From: Chitinophaga pinensis
GTDB lineage: Bacteria; Bacteroidota; Bacteroidia; UKL13-3
Length of the DNA: 64,000 bases
Assembly (NCBI GenBank): GCA_945860865.1
Contig: CAMARW010000002.1
Location: 224,584 to 288,583 of the forward strand
Direction: 5' to 3'
Shown: piece after piece, positions 26,647 through 34,420 of the stretch
How positions within the stretch are numbered: the stretch's first letter is position 1
Layout: the number at the start of each line of letters is the position of its first letter
The notes under the pieces: model-generated
The model's database searches: none
What the model saw: the letters and a program-made list of their open reading frames with translations, nothing else
What the model was told of the DNA's origin: nothing
Program-made: the position numbers and the translations under genes

Positions 26647-26690
26647 ACAACAAAAAAGCCATCTGATTAATCAGATGGCTTTTTTGTTGT
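26647..26690. terminator. Palindromic two-way terminator
   Basis: A perfect 44-base palindrome: 20-base arms around a ttaa centre, with the core aagccatctga / tcagatggctt flanked by an A-run on the left and a T-run on the right. It serves the hypothetical gene ending at 26618 (plus) and the giant cargo gene ending at 26707 (minus). Confidence 0.9.
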
Positions 26691-26706
26691 TATTAGTTTA
26701 ACTTAT

Positions 26707-29700
26707 TTAATCACGTATCAATGTAATTGTTCCTCGCACTACAGACTCAACTGTTTGTCCGCGTAACTTGTAGGTTAAGATAAAGTAATAAGTACCTTCT
26801 GGGCTTTCTTCACCCGTATTATTAACTTTACCATTCCAACCTTTTTTAGCATCGGTAGTTTCAAAAACTTTACCACCCCAGCGGTTCCAGATAGAAAGTT
26901 CAAATAATTCCTCACCTGAGACTTTTACTAGGTAAGTATCATTTTTACCATCGCCATTTGGCGTAAACACATTCGGAATATTGATATCTGTTGTAAAGTT
27001 ATTACTAATCATTTTACAAGCAGAATCATAACAATTTTCCAAACCTTCTGTCATGGCCCAAACACAAACTAAATAATTACCTGTATCGTTTTTCAAATCT
27101 AGCGTACCAAAATTAAACCTAGAATCATCATTGCTTGGCACTAATACTTCAATGTATGTAGAACCATCTGCTCTGTATATTCTCCAGATATAACTATTCG
27201 CTAAACTGCTATCGCTCTTATTCCAAATTTGATATTTAGGTAAGCCCAAACTATCAATTTGCAAATCTGCTTTGGCTTTTACTGCCTCTACAAGCACGGT
27301 ATCAAAAGCCTCACAAGCCGGAGTGTTAGGAATAAAGCGTGTACTATGCATTACTAAGTTGTAGGTACCAGGTTGGTAGAACACGTATTTAAATGATGAA
27401 TCTTGCGCAAAATTAGTCTTGAAGGCTGTATCAGAAATACTAGTAAAATCTTCATTGTACGCATACATTCTAAACTTGGTAATGGTATCTCCATCCGACA
27501 AGTTTTTAACATTAAACACCTCTCCCACACAAACAATATCCTTATCGGTTGCTACTTCTACATGGTAAGGATTTTTAACGTAAATCTTAATCGGATTTTC
27601 GAATCCATTGACTGTATCAGGCAAGAATACCGCCGGACAAGTTGATAACACCGGTGGATTTTTGTCGTAACCCACAGCAGTAATATAATAAACACCTTCT
27701 TTATCGTAAGTAATAGTAAGGGTATCTGGGTTATTTACAGAAACGGCATTATAGTTTCCATCTGCTCTACCAGAACGAATCAGAGTTGAACCTGTGGCAC
27801 TAAAATTTCCTGAATCATTTGGATAACTTACTACTTTAACGGTGTAAGGTACACAACCTAAAGTATCAGATAATAGTTTAATTCTAGGACGTGGACCAGA
27901 AATGAATATATCTTTTCTAGTGGTATCAAAACAACCTTGATTGGTTTCTACTACCATCATTACATTATACCAACCATTTTTGCGGTATGGATAGAAAGGA
28001 TCTTCCAAAGTTGATCTAAAATCGTTTGGACCATATCCGAAATCACCAAACCACCATCTGCGTTCTTTAATTTGATCACAGGCAAAACCGGTATTCAAAA
28101 AACAATCATCAACGATGTAGGCAGAATCAAAAAACACAGTTGGATCGCTACAAGCAAATATTTTCTGACTATTAAAATGCGCTACAGGTTCCACTACATC
28201 TTGGTACATGAAACAAGTGTCGAAGTAACCCACTGTGTCTCGCGAAATCATAGATATTTTAAACCTACCAGGCTTATTAAACTTATGTTTTGGATTTTTA
28301 CCCGTGGCATCAACAATACCATCCGATTCAAAATCCCAATAAATACGTTCAAAGAAATTGGTGTCTATTTTATAACAGAAGTTATACGCTCCTTGAGATT
28401 GGAAGTTCCAACCTACCGGACAACTTGTACCCACGGTAGAGTAAAATTTAGTTGGGTTAACAGCAGTTTTAATAGTATCTATTGGATAGCCATTCATACC
28501 CACACCATGCATATCTGAGAAACGTAATAAAGGCTCTTCACCAATATCTAAAGGCCTAGATGGATTGTAAGGACCAGCAGATTTAGGATACCAATACCTG
28601 ATTGAATCTATAAAAGTTACTGTTTGACCTACACACAAAATACCATCTGATAAATCGGCTCCCTCTCTCATGTAGAAAGTATCCATTACACCAATTACAA
28701 TTTGGCGCATTGCATTATTTGAACACTTGGTAACAGTTACTACATTGTGTTGTACATCTGTAATTTCGTTTTTCTTCATCGAAGAACCAGGTCCAGCAGG
28801 CATCTCATAAGACGACATTTTGTATTGGTGGTTTACAGGATGTAAGAAAAATGCTGTATCAACTAATATATTCACCACTTTAATTTCTGAAGGTGGGAAT
28901 TGGCGGGCTAAATCCCAGCACTGATAAATAGTATCATAACGCACTGCTCTGTATTGACGCTTTCCTACTTCATAAGGAATAGTGCTGCTTAAAATAGTCC
29001 AAGGAAATGTTCCTGTTTCAAACTCAAAACGCACACGAGCTAAAGGATAGGTGTTTTTATCAAAAAACGCTTTCACACCCGGGCTTCCTACTGGATCTAA
29101 TTCTACCAAGGTATCTTGTTGGTTGGTATAGAATGAATCAATAGTTACTATACCATCTCCCCAAGCCCAAACATCTGCCAAAATATAATCTTGCTGTTTG
29201 GTAGTAGGGTCAAATTGAATGATATCACCTTTTCCAAACAAACGACTCCAAGGCTGACGGAAATTAGGATTTGGATTGTATAAAAAGGGTGGTGGAGCAG
29301 TTGGATTTAAGCGAACAAAATTAGCTGCTGTATCAAAGGTATAATCCTGACTTGGCAACCTACTTGGATTTCCATAAGCCGAGTACCCGCCAACTTTACG
29401 GTAAGTATAGCTAGCATCTAAAGTAATAAACTGGAAAAAGTTATGGTACCAAACAGTATCTGATAAACATGAAGGTCTGGTACAAGGTGGATTTGCATTT
29501 GGATTTGCACAACCCGAACCTAATATGATACCTACCGTTACAAAACCTTTTTTATCTTTAGGCATGTTGGTATAAGGTGAAGGTCCAGCCGGAATATAAT
29601 GCGTCCAGTTTATAGGTCCATTCGCACTTGTCCATGGTCCACCTGGTAGTGGGAAAAAGTTTACCCTGTTAAAGAAACCTGGGAAAGTGTTACCTCCAGG

Positions 29701-32700
29701 TGTAATAGTATTTTGTGTCATAGGAGACTCACCTGCAAAATCAACAAACCCATCTAAATCACAAGGAGTACCATCATTTCTATCCAAGGTAGAATCGTAG
29801 TTAATTAACAAATAACTTCTTTGACCACAATCTGGGTAAGTACCTGGGTTTTGTGCGCTGTTATCAAAAACGAATCTAGGATCACCTCCGCTTTCGCCGC
29901 TTTTTAAGCCTGGACATTCTTTACCTTCTTTACCTAAACCATAGGCATCAATACCCACTAAAGGTAATTGAACTGTTGCTTCAGAACCGCAATCAAATGC
30001 ATCTACATGTTTCTCATCTACCTTGAAGAAAATGTGTTTCACACCATCATCGTATATCTTATAAGCTTTAAAGTTATAATATAAAACATCTTCCACAGCT
30101 GCAATTCTAAATGTTGCATTGTTGTTTCCGCCTGTAATTGTAATCAAATCATTGGCTGCGTAACCAGCACCAGGAGATTGAACAATAACAGCTGTAACTA
30201 CCCCAAGCGGACCAGTAGTAATACCTACCAATAAACCCGTTCCACTTCCACCTGTAGTGGGTACAAAAATTGCATCTGCATAACCTGTACCAGGAATCAA
30301 TGTAGATGTTCCAGCTACACCTTTAACAATAGAAGGCGGAGTGGTTGCAGCAGAGAAAGTATCACTTCTATGTATTACATCGGATTTACCTGTTCTGGCC
30401 GTTCTCTGTTGGATAATGATATTTCCACCTACCATATCAATGCGCTCCAACGTTTTTATTGGATCAGCCGATTGGTTATTAAAACTATCTATTTCTAACA
30501 AACGAACCGTGTAACATTGCGAAACACCACGATCAAAGAAGTATTCATATAAAGTTTTAGGAGATTGAGGCAGCCTCATATTTCCTCGGTAAGTGCTACG
30601 TGGTGTACCATCTGGAAGCACGTCACTTAAAGGCGGCACTAAAAAACCGTTGGTATCTACCCGCGTTCCAGCAGGAATGGTGTATTGCCAATAACCTTTT
30701 GCATTAGCAAATGGATCTGGAATAGCGCCACGTAAAGTAATCGGTCTGTTAGGATTTATATCGGCAGGCCACATATCTAAAGTATCTGTTCTAGCTGGCG
30801 ATACACCTGTAGAAAAGGTTGGTTTTCCCCAAGCACCAGAATCTAATGGATGAACCAATTTTCTGTTTCCTACTGCTAAAGCAGCGTTTTTCGTCCAACC
30901 ATTGGCAGATGAATCAAAAGGAGGAAAATCTTTTCCATGGTAAAAATACCTGAAAATAGTTGACCATTTCACGTATTGATGAATTGGCAAAGTATCATGT
31001 GAAAAATTACACATCATAGAGCCAGGGTATACAATACCATCATGAATAAACCTTCCTAAAGTGCGGTTTTGCATATCTGCTGCACTTGTATAAGGCTCTC
31101 TTCCTTGACGAGGTGTGCTTGGATTTGGCACAGAGAATGAAGTACATCTTGGCGCATAATCATCAGAAAAATCCCAACGAATAAATAAGTTATTTGATTG
31201 ATAAGCGTTGGTAGCATTGGTAAACTCTACCGGCAAATCTGGTCCGCATTGTAATTTTAAAAACGGCTTCATTACAACAGGTACATTAGGATCTTCTATC
31301 TGAACCAAAGGCCCCATGATATTGATACCATATCCTTGCAATTGATTTTCTCTCTTGATATAAGGAACATCTGCAATATCATCTGTAAACCATTTCCAGT
31401 AACTTACAATACTATCACGCGGGATGCCATTAGAACCCATGATCCACCTGTACTTAGAAATATCATCGTTGGCCCTAAAGAAATAACCATTAATGGTATT
31501 TAAATTTGGATTAGGCCGCGGTGGCGGCACATACTGGGTGTCATTTAATTGAATGGTATCTATTCTCGACCAAAAGTTGAGCACTTTCACGGGTTGTCCC
31601 GGACAAGCTACTATTAAATCTGGGAAATAATGTCCAAAGGCTTGATAACGATAACAAGGTGTTACCTCATTTAACTTAATATCTGATCCTGGTGGGTTAG
31701 CATTGGGGTCGTTAAAACGCCAAACCAATTGAATTTGAGAATTAATACCTTGCAAAGGGTACATATTATATAAACAAACACCTGCACTATTTAAGTTAGA
31801 TAAACACACACTATCGGCAATGGTATCATTAGAATTGCTTCTTCTGCTTCGGATATCAAATCTTAGCACAATGTTTTCAGGCAATTGCAATCCAGTAAAT
31901 GAATAATCAAAAGTATCAGCACAATTAAAAAACCTATGACGCACTATCAACCTAGGGTTAAATACGCCATTTTTGGTATATCTATAAGTAAAATTAGACC
32001 AGCGTGGTAAATCTGTAGGTACAATTGGTGATTGCGATTGAAAAACGCTATCATCACCATATTCCCACCTAAACCACAATAAATTGGAGGTTGAAACAGG
32101 AGTATTATTTACAAAAATATACGGTGTAGTATCGCAACGCGGGTTTCCTGAAACGGCAAACCTAGGATTGATGTTTGGAGCTACAAATACAGTTTTAAAA
32201 TTTTTGGTTTCGCAACCGCCAATATCAGTAGTGGTCATTGTTACATTGTACCTACGATTTCCTTGTCCAAAAGCATGACAAAAAGTTTGTCCTGAAGTAA
32301 CCAAATTACTATCACCATCTCCGTAAGAAAAAATAAGCCTACTAATTGGCAAACTTGGATATGGAGCTTGTAAAGTTAAATCCTTGAAACAATATTGGTT
32401 GTACTTAAAACACTGAGAGTCTTGACTAACCAATTGAAAATTGGCAACTGGCTTATTGTAAATCGTATCCCAAAAAGAAGCTTCAATGGGGGCTCTGTTC
32501 TTAAAAATGGCAACTACTTTAATCAAATAAACACCCGCAGCTGGATATTGGTAAATACGCGAATTAGAGACCGGTGTCCCGCTAGTGTTTAAGTTAACAT
32601 CTCCATTACCCCAATCAAAACGAAAAGAATCTACTTCGCTTGGGCTAATTCCATTAACGTATGCCGTTACCATAGTTGGATTCCCGATACATACTACCCT

Positions 32701-32799
32701 GGGCAGCACATCCAGCGACAAAGATTGCGCGAAAGCTGTTGTTACAAACAGCCATCCAACAACCATAATTGATAATCTAGTAATTAAGCGTTTCATCAT
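26707..32799 (-). CDS. Giant PKD-type surface protein with T9SS type B sorting domain
   Basis: A 2030-residue secreted protein. It starts with a signal peptide (about 1-25) and ends in a gliding-motility-type (type B) C-terminal domain: NIPNVFTPNGDGKND about 95 residues from the end, then IWNRWGGKVFE and EGTYYFILTYKLRG. Several PKD-like beta-sandwich domains can be seen, with the F-x-W/F-GDG and YPxAGVYxIxV patterns near residues 50-105, 1500-1560 and 1590-1660. A Gly-rich segment at about 835-905 is unlike the rest. The T9SS should export it to the cell surface, perhaps as an adhesin or matrix component. It lies 72 bases after the CTD-bearing anti-sigma-like gene. A second ATG is the next codon. 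Confidence 0.85.
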   Translation of the reverse strand: MMKRLITRLSIMVVGWLFVTTAFAQSLSLDVLPRVVCIGNPTMVTAYVNGISPSEVDSFRFDWGNGDVNLNTSGTPVSNSRIYQYPAAGVYLIKVVAIFKNRAPIEASFWDTIYNKPVANFQLVSQDSQCFKYNQYCFKDLTLQAPYPSLPISRLIFSYGDGDSNLVTSGQTFCHAFGQGNRRYNVTMTTTDIGGCETKNFKTVFVAPNINPRFAVSGNPRCDTTPYIFVNNTPVSTSNLLWFRWEYGDDSVFQSQSPIVPTDLPRWSNFTYRYTKNGVFNPRLIVRHRFFNCADTFDYSFTGLQLPENIVLRFDIRSRRSNSNDTIADSVCLSNLNSAGVCLYNMYPLQGINSQIQLVWRFNDPNANPPGSDIKLNEVTPCYRYQAFGHYFPDLIVACPGQPVKVLNFWSRIDTIQLNDTQYVPPPRPNPNLNTINGYFFRANDDISKYRWIMGSNGIPRDSIVSYWKWFTDDIADVPYIKRENQLQGYGINIMGPLVQIEDPNVPVVMKPFLKLQCGPDLPVEFTNATNAYQSNNLFIRWDFSDDYAPRCTSFSVPNPSTPRQGREPYTSAADMQNRTLGRFIHDGIVYPGSMMCNFSHDTLPIHQYVKWSTIFRYFYHGKDFPPFDSSANGWTKNAALAVGNRKLVHPLDSGAWGKPTFSTGVSPARTDTLDMWPADINPNRPITLRGAIPDPFANAKGYWQYTIPAGTRVDTNGFLVPPLSDVLPDGTPRSTYRGNMRLPQSPKTLYEYFFDRGVSQCYTVRLLEIDSFNNQSADPIKTLERIDMVGGNIIIQQRTARTGKSDVIHRSDTFSAATTPPSIVKGVAGTSTLIPGTGYADAIFVPTTGGSGTGLLVGITTGPLGVVTAVIVQSPGAGYAANDLITITGGNNNATFRIAAVEDVLYYNFKAYKIYDDGVKHIFFKVDEKHVDAFDCGSEATVQLPLVGIDAYGLGKEGKECPGLKSGESGGDPRFVFDNSAQNPGTYPDCGQRSYLLINYDSTLDRNDGTPCDLDGFVDFAGESPMTQNTITPGGNTFPGFFNRVNFFPLPGGPWTSANGPINWTHYIPAGPSPYTNMPKDKKGFVTVGIILGSGCANPNANPPCTRPSCLSDTVWYHNFFQFITLDASYTYRKVGGYSAYGNPSRLPSQDYTFDTAANFVRLNPTAPPPFLYNPNPNFRQPWSRLFGKGDIIQFDPTTKQQDYILADVWAWGDGIVTIDSFYTNQQDTLVELDPVGSPGVKAFFDKNTYPLARVRFEFETGTFPWTILSSTIPYEVGKRQYRAVRYDTIYQCWDLARQFPPSEIKVVNILVDTAFFLHPVNHQYKMSSYEMPAGPGSSMKKNEITDVQHNVVTVTKCSNNAMRQIVIGVMDTFYMREGADLSDGILCVGQTVTFIDSIRYWYPKSAGPYNPSRPLDIGEEPLLRFSDMHGVGMNGYPIDTIKTAVNPTKFYSTVGTSCPVGWNFQSQGAYNFCYKIDTNFFERIYWDFESDGIVDATGKNPKHKFNKPGRFKISMISRDTVGYFDTCFMYQDVVEPVAHFNSQKIFACSDPTVFFDSAYIVDDCFLNTGFACDQIKERRWWFGDFGYGPNDFRSTLEDPFYPYRKNGWYNVMMVVETNQGCFDTTRKDIFISGPRPRIKLLSDTLGCVPYTVKVVSYPNDSGNFSATGSTLIRSGRADGNYNAVSVNNPDTLTITYDKEGVYYITAVGYDKNPPVLSTCPAVFLPDTVNGFENPIKIYVKNPYHVEVATDKDIVCVGEVFNVKNLSDGDTITKFRMYAYNEDFTSISDTAFKTNFAQDSSFKYVFYQPGTYNLVMHSTRFIPNTPACEAFDTVLVEAVKAKADLQIDSLGLPKYQIWNKSDSSLANSYIWRIYRADGSTYIEVLVPSNDDSRFNFGTLDLKNDTGNYLVCVWAMTEGLENCYDSACKMISNNFTTDINIPNVFTPNGDGKNDTYLVKVSGEELFELSIWNRWGGKVFETTDAKKGWNGKVNNTGEESPEGTYYFILTYKLRGQTVESVVRGTITLIRD

Positions 32800-32870
32800 A
32801 TATTATTTATTCAGTTTTTAATCTTTTTAATTTTGCTAACCTACAATTTTTTTTCTTAAAAATCTACATC

Positions 32871-33740
32871 CTACCTAAGCAAGCTGATAATTCCTTGTCT
32901 TTTTTGAACCTTATCTTGATTATTATATTGATATTCAATCACAAAAGTATAGGTTCCATTTTCACATTCTATCCCTGATTTTTGATAAGATCCTGCCCAA
33001 TGCTTTTCGGGGTTATCCGACTCAAAAACCAGTTGCAATTGTCTATCAAAAACACGTGCCCTAAAAAATTTCGGGGTGGGCATTACAATTTCCCAAGTGT
33101 CATTTTTACCATCGCCATTTGGACTAATAAAATTACCAAAATCAGGTTTAGGAAAATAGTTTGTTTCGGGGCTTGTTTCTCCATTCACTTCGCCGTCAAA
33201 ATTTTCTGTTAAAGGAATTGAATTAACATTAGCCGTCACTTTCGGAGCTTCCAACAAGCCAGGCTTTTCATGTTTTTCAACCCTTGTTTCAGCTGCCAAC
33301 TCTGTTACTGTTTGGCTTGGTTCAGCCAAATTAGTTGTAGCGGTGCGTGAGGTGTTTTTGGCTAAAGCCATTTTGGGCCTAATCAATTCTTTTTCGGCTT
33401 GAACCAAATCTGTATTCGCTGCCACTGAAGTTTCTGCGGATGGGGCAATTATTTCTGCTGGCTGAGCTTGCAAAACAACTTGGTTTTGCACAATTGAATT
33501 ATCTTTTTCTGCTGGCAATTGCAGCACAACAACCGTACTCACCACAGCAGTAACTCCTGCAAAAACGACCGATTTAACCCAAACACTTGCCTGTTGAACA
33601 GATTGCCAAATAGACTGAGCACCTGGGTTTGGAACAGGCTGCACCTGCTGGGCAATTTGGCTCCAAACATCTGGTGGTGTAGGAGAAAAACCCTCCATAC
33701 CATTTTTTAACAAAACATCTAATTCTTCTATATTTTTCAA
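32871..33740 (-). CDS. Anti-sigma-like single-pass membrane protein ending in a T9SS type B domain
   Basis: A 289-residue protein in three parts. Residues 1-50 are cytoplasmic and contain FSPTPPDVWSQIAQQV (18-33), a motif I associate with proteins encoded next to ECF sigma factors in Bacteroidota. Residues 56-76 form one membrane segment. Residues 77-200 are a Ser/Ala/Glu-rich periplasmic linker. Residues 203-289 are a type B sorting-domain-like module with SPNGDGKNDTW at 206-216 and a typical GTYTFVIEY strand. There is no cleavable signal peptide. The gene begins 3 bases after the sigma factor gene. The anti-sigma role is inferred from position and topology; the C-terminal module is seen directly. 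Confidence 0.7.
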   Translation of the reverse strand: MKNIEELDVLLKNGMEGFSPTPPDVWSQIAQQVQPVPNPGAQSIWQSVQQASVWVKSVVFAGVTAVVSTVVVLQLPAEKDNSIVQNQVVLQAQPAEIIAPSAETSVAANTDLVQAEKELIRPKMALAKNTSRTATTNLAEPSQTVTELAAETRVEKHEKPGLLEAPKVTANVNSIPLTENFDGEVNGETSPETNYFPKPDFGNFISPNGDGKNDTWEIVMPTPKFFRARVFDRQLQLVFESDNPEKHWAGSYQKSGIECENGTYTFVIEYQYNNQDKVQKRQGIISLLR

Positions 33741-33743
33741 AAT

Positions 33744-34316
33744 CTACTTTTTTACTTTTTGTAATTTCTCCCAGGTTTGGATAAATATTACCCTTGCCCT
33801 AGAGAGTTGGCTTTTAGAAGTTCCCTCACTTATACCCAACATGTCGGCAATTTCTGCGTGGGTATAACCTTCAATGGCATACATATTTAAAACTGTTCTA
33901 AAACCAGGAGCCATTTGTTGCATTACCGCCAAAATTTCTTGCTGCGTTAATTGCCCAATTGCCTGCGGTTCGGTTAAAACGTTTTTTACATCCGTAACAT
34001 CACTTTGTTGCTGATAAACTTTGTTTACCCTATAATGCTCCAATGCGGTATTAACAAAAACGCGTTTCATCCAACCTTCCAAAGAACCCTTTCCGGTATA
34101 CTGATCTATTTTCGCAAATACTTTTAAGAAGCCATCTTGCAATATGTCTTTTGCATCTTCTTTGGAATTGCTATATCTTAAACAAACGGCATACATACTA
34201 CTGCTAAAAAAAGAATAAAAAGCTTGCTGCGCTTTTGCTTCTCTGTTTAAACAACCTTGTACAATTTTTCCATCAATTTGCTTATTCACTTTTACCTTCT
34301 TGTGTGTTAGATGCAA
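33744..34316 (-). CDS. ECF-type RNA polymerase sigma factor
   Basis: A 190-residue sigma-70 family protein of the ECF group. Region 2 covers about 35-100, with CLRYSNSKEDAKDILQDGFLKVF and the DNA-melting segment SLEGWMKRVFVNTALEHYR. Region 4 covers about 125-180, with the helix-turn-helix GYTHAEIADMLGISEGTSKSQLSRAR. Together these redirect RNA polymerase to dedicated promoters. The first possible start is a TTG at 34316, with a GTG nine codons later as the alternative. It is followed within 3 bases by a membrane protein likely to be its anti-sigma factor, and it is divergent from a type B cargo gene. Confidence 0.92.
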   Translation of the reverse strand: MHLTHKKVKVNKQIDGKIVQGCLNREAKAQQAFYSFFSSSMYAVCLRYSNSKEDAKDILQDGFLKVFAKIDQYTGKGSLEGWMKRVFVNTALEHYRVNKVYQQQSDVTDVKNVLTEPQAIGQLTQQEILAVMQQMAPGFRTVLNMYAIEGYTHAEIADMLGISEGTSKSQLSRARVIFIQTWEKLQKVKK

Positions 34317-34377
34317 TTCTCTTTATTAAGGTTGCAATGGTCTTAATTTTTTTCTTAATAATTCTATAATCAGATAA

Positions 34378-34385
34378 CAAACATA
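34378..34385 (-). promoter_or_regulatory. -7 promoter element of the sigma / anti-sigma / cargo unit
   Basis: Reads TATGTTTG on the minus strand, a perfect TAnnTTTG match about 62 bases before the sigma factor start. It faces away from the element at 34406-34413 of the divergent gene. Confidence 0.5.
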
Positions 34386-34405
34386 CAAATTTGAAAAATT
34401 AAGCT

Positions 34406-34413
34406 TAATTTAG
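34406..34413 (+). promoter_or_regulatory. -7-like element of the 936-residue cargo gene
   Basis: TAATTTAG, one base from TAnnTTTG, 7 bases before the ATG at 34421. Confidence 0.35.
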
Positions 34414-34420
34414 TGCACAA

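Noticed and set aside
28072..28518. 148-codon plus-strand open frame inside the 2030-residue cargo gene
   Set aside because: It is antisense to a well-supported reading frame with clear PKD domains, has no promoter or plausible family, and its composition is that of a shadow frame.
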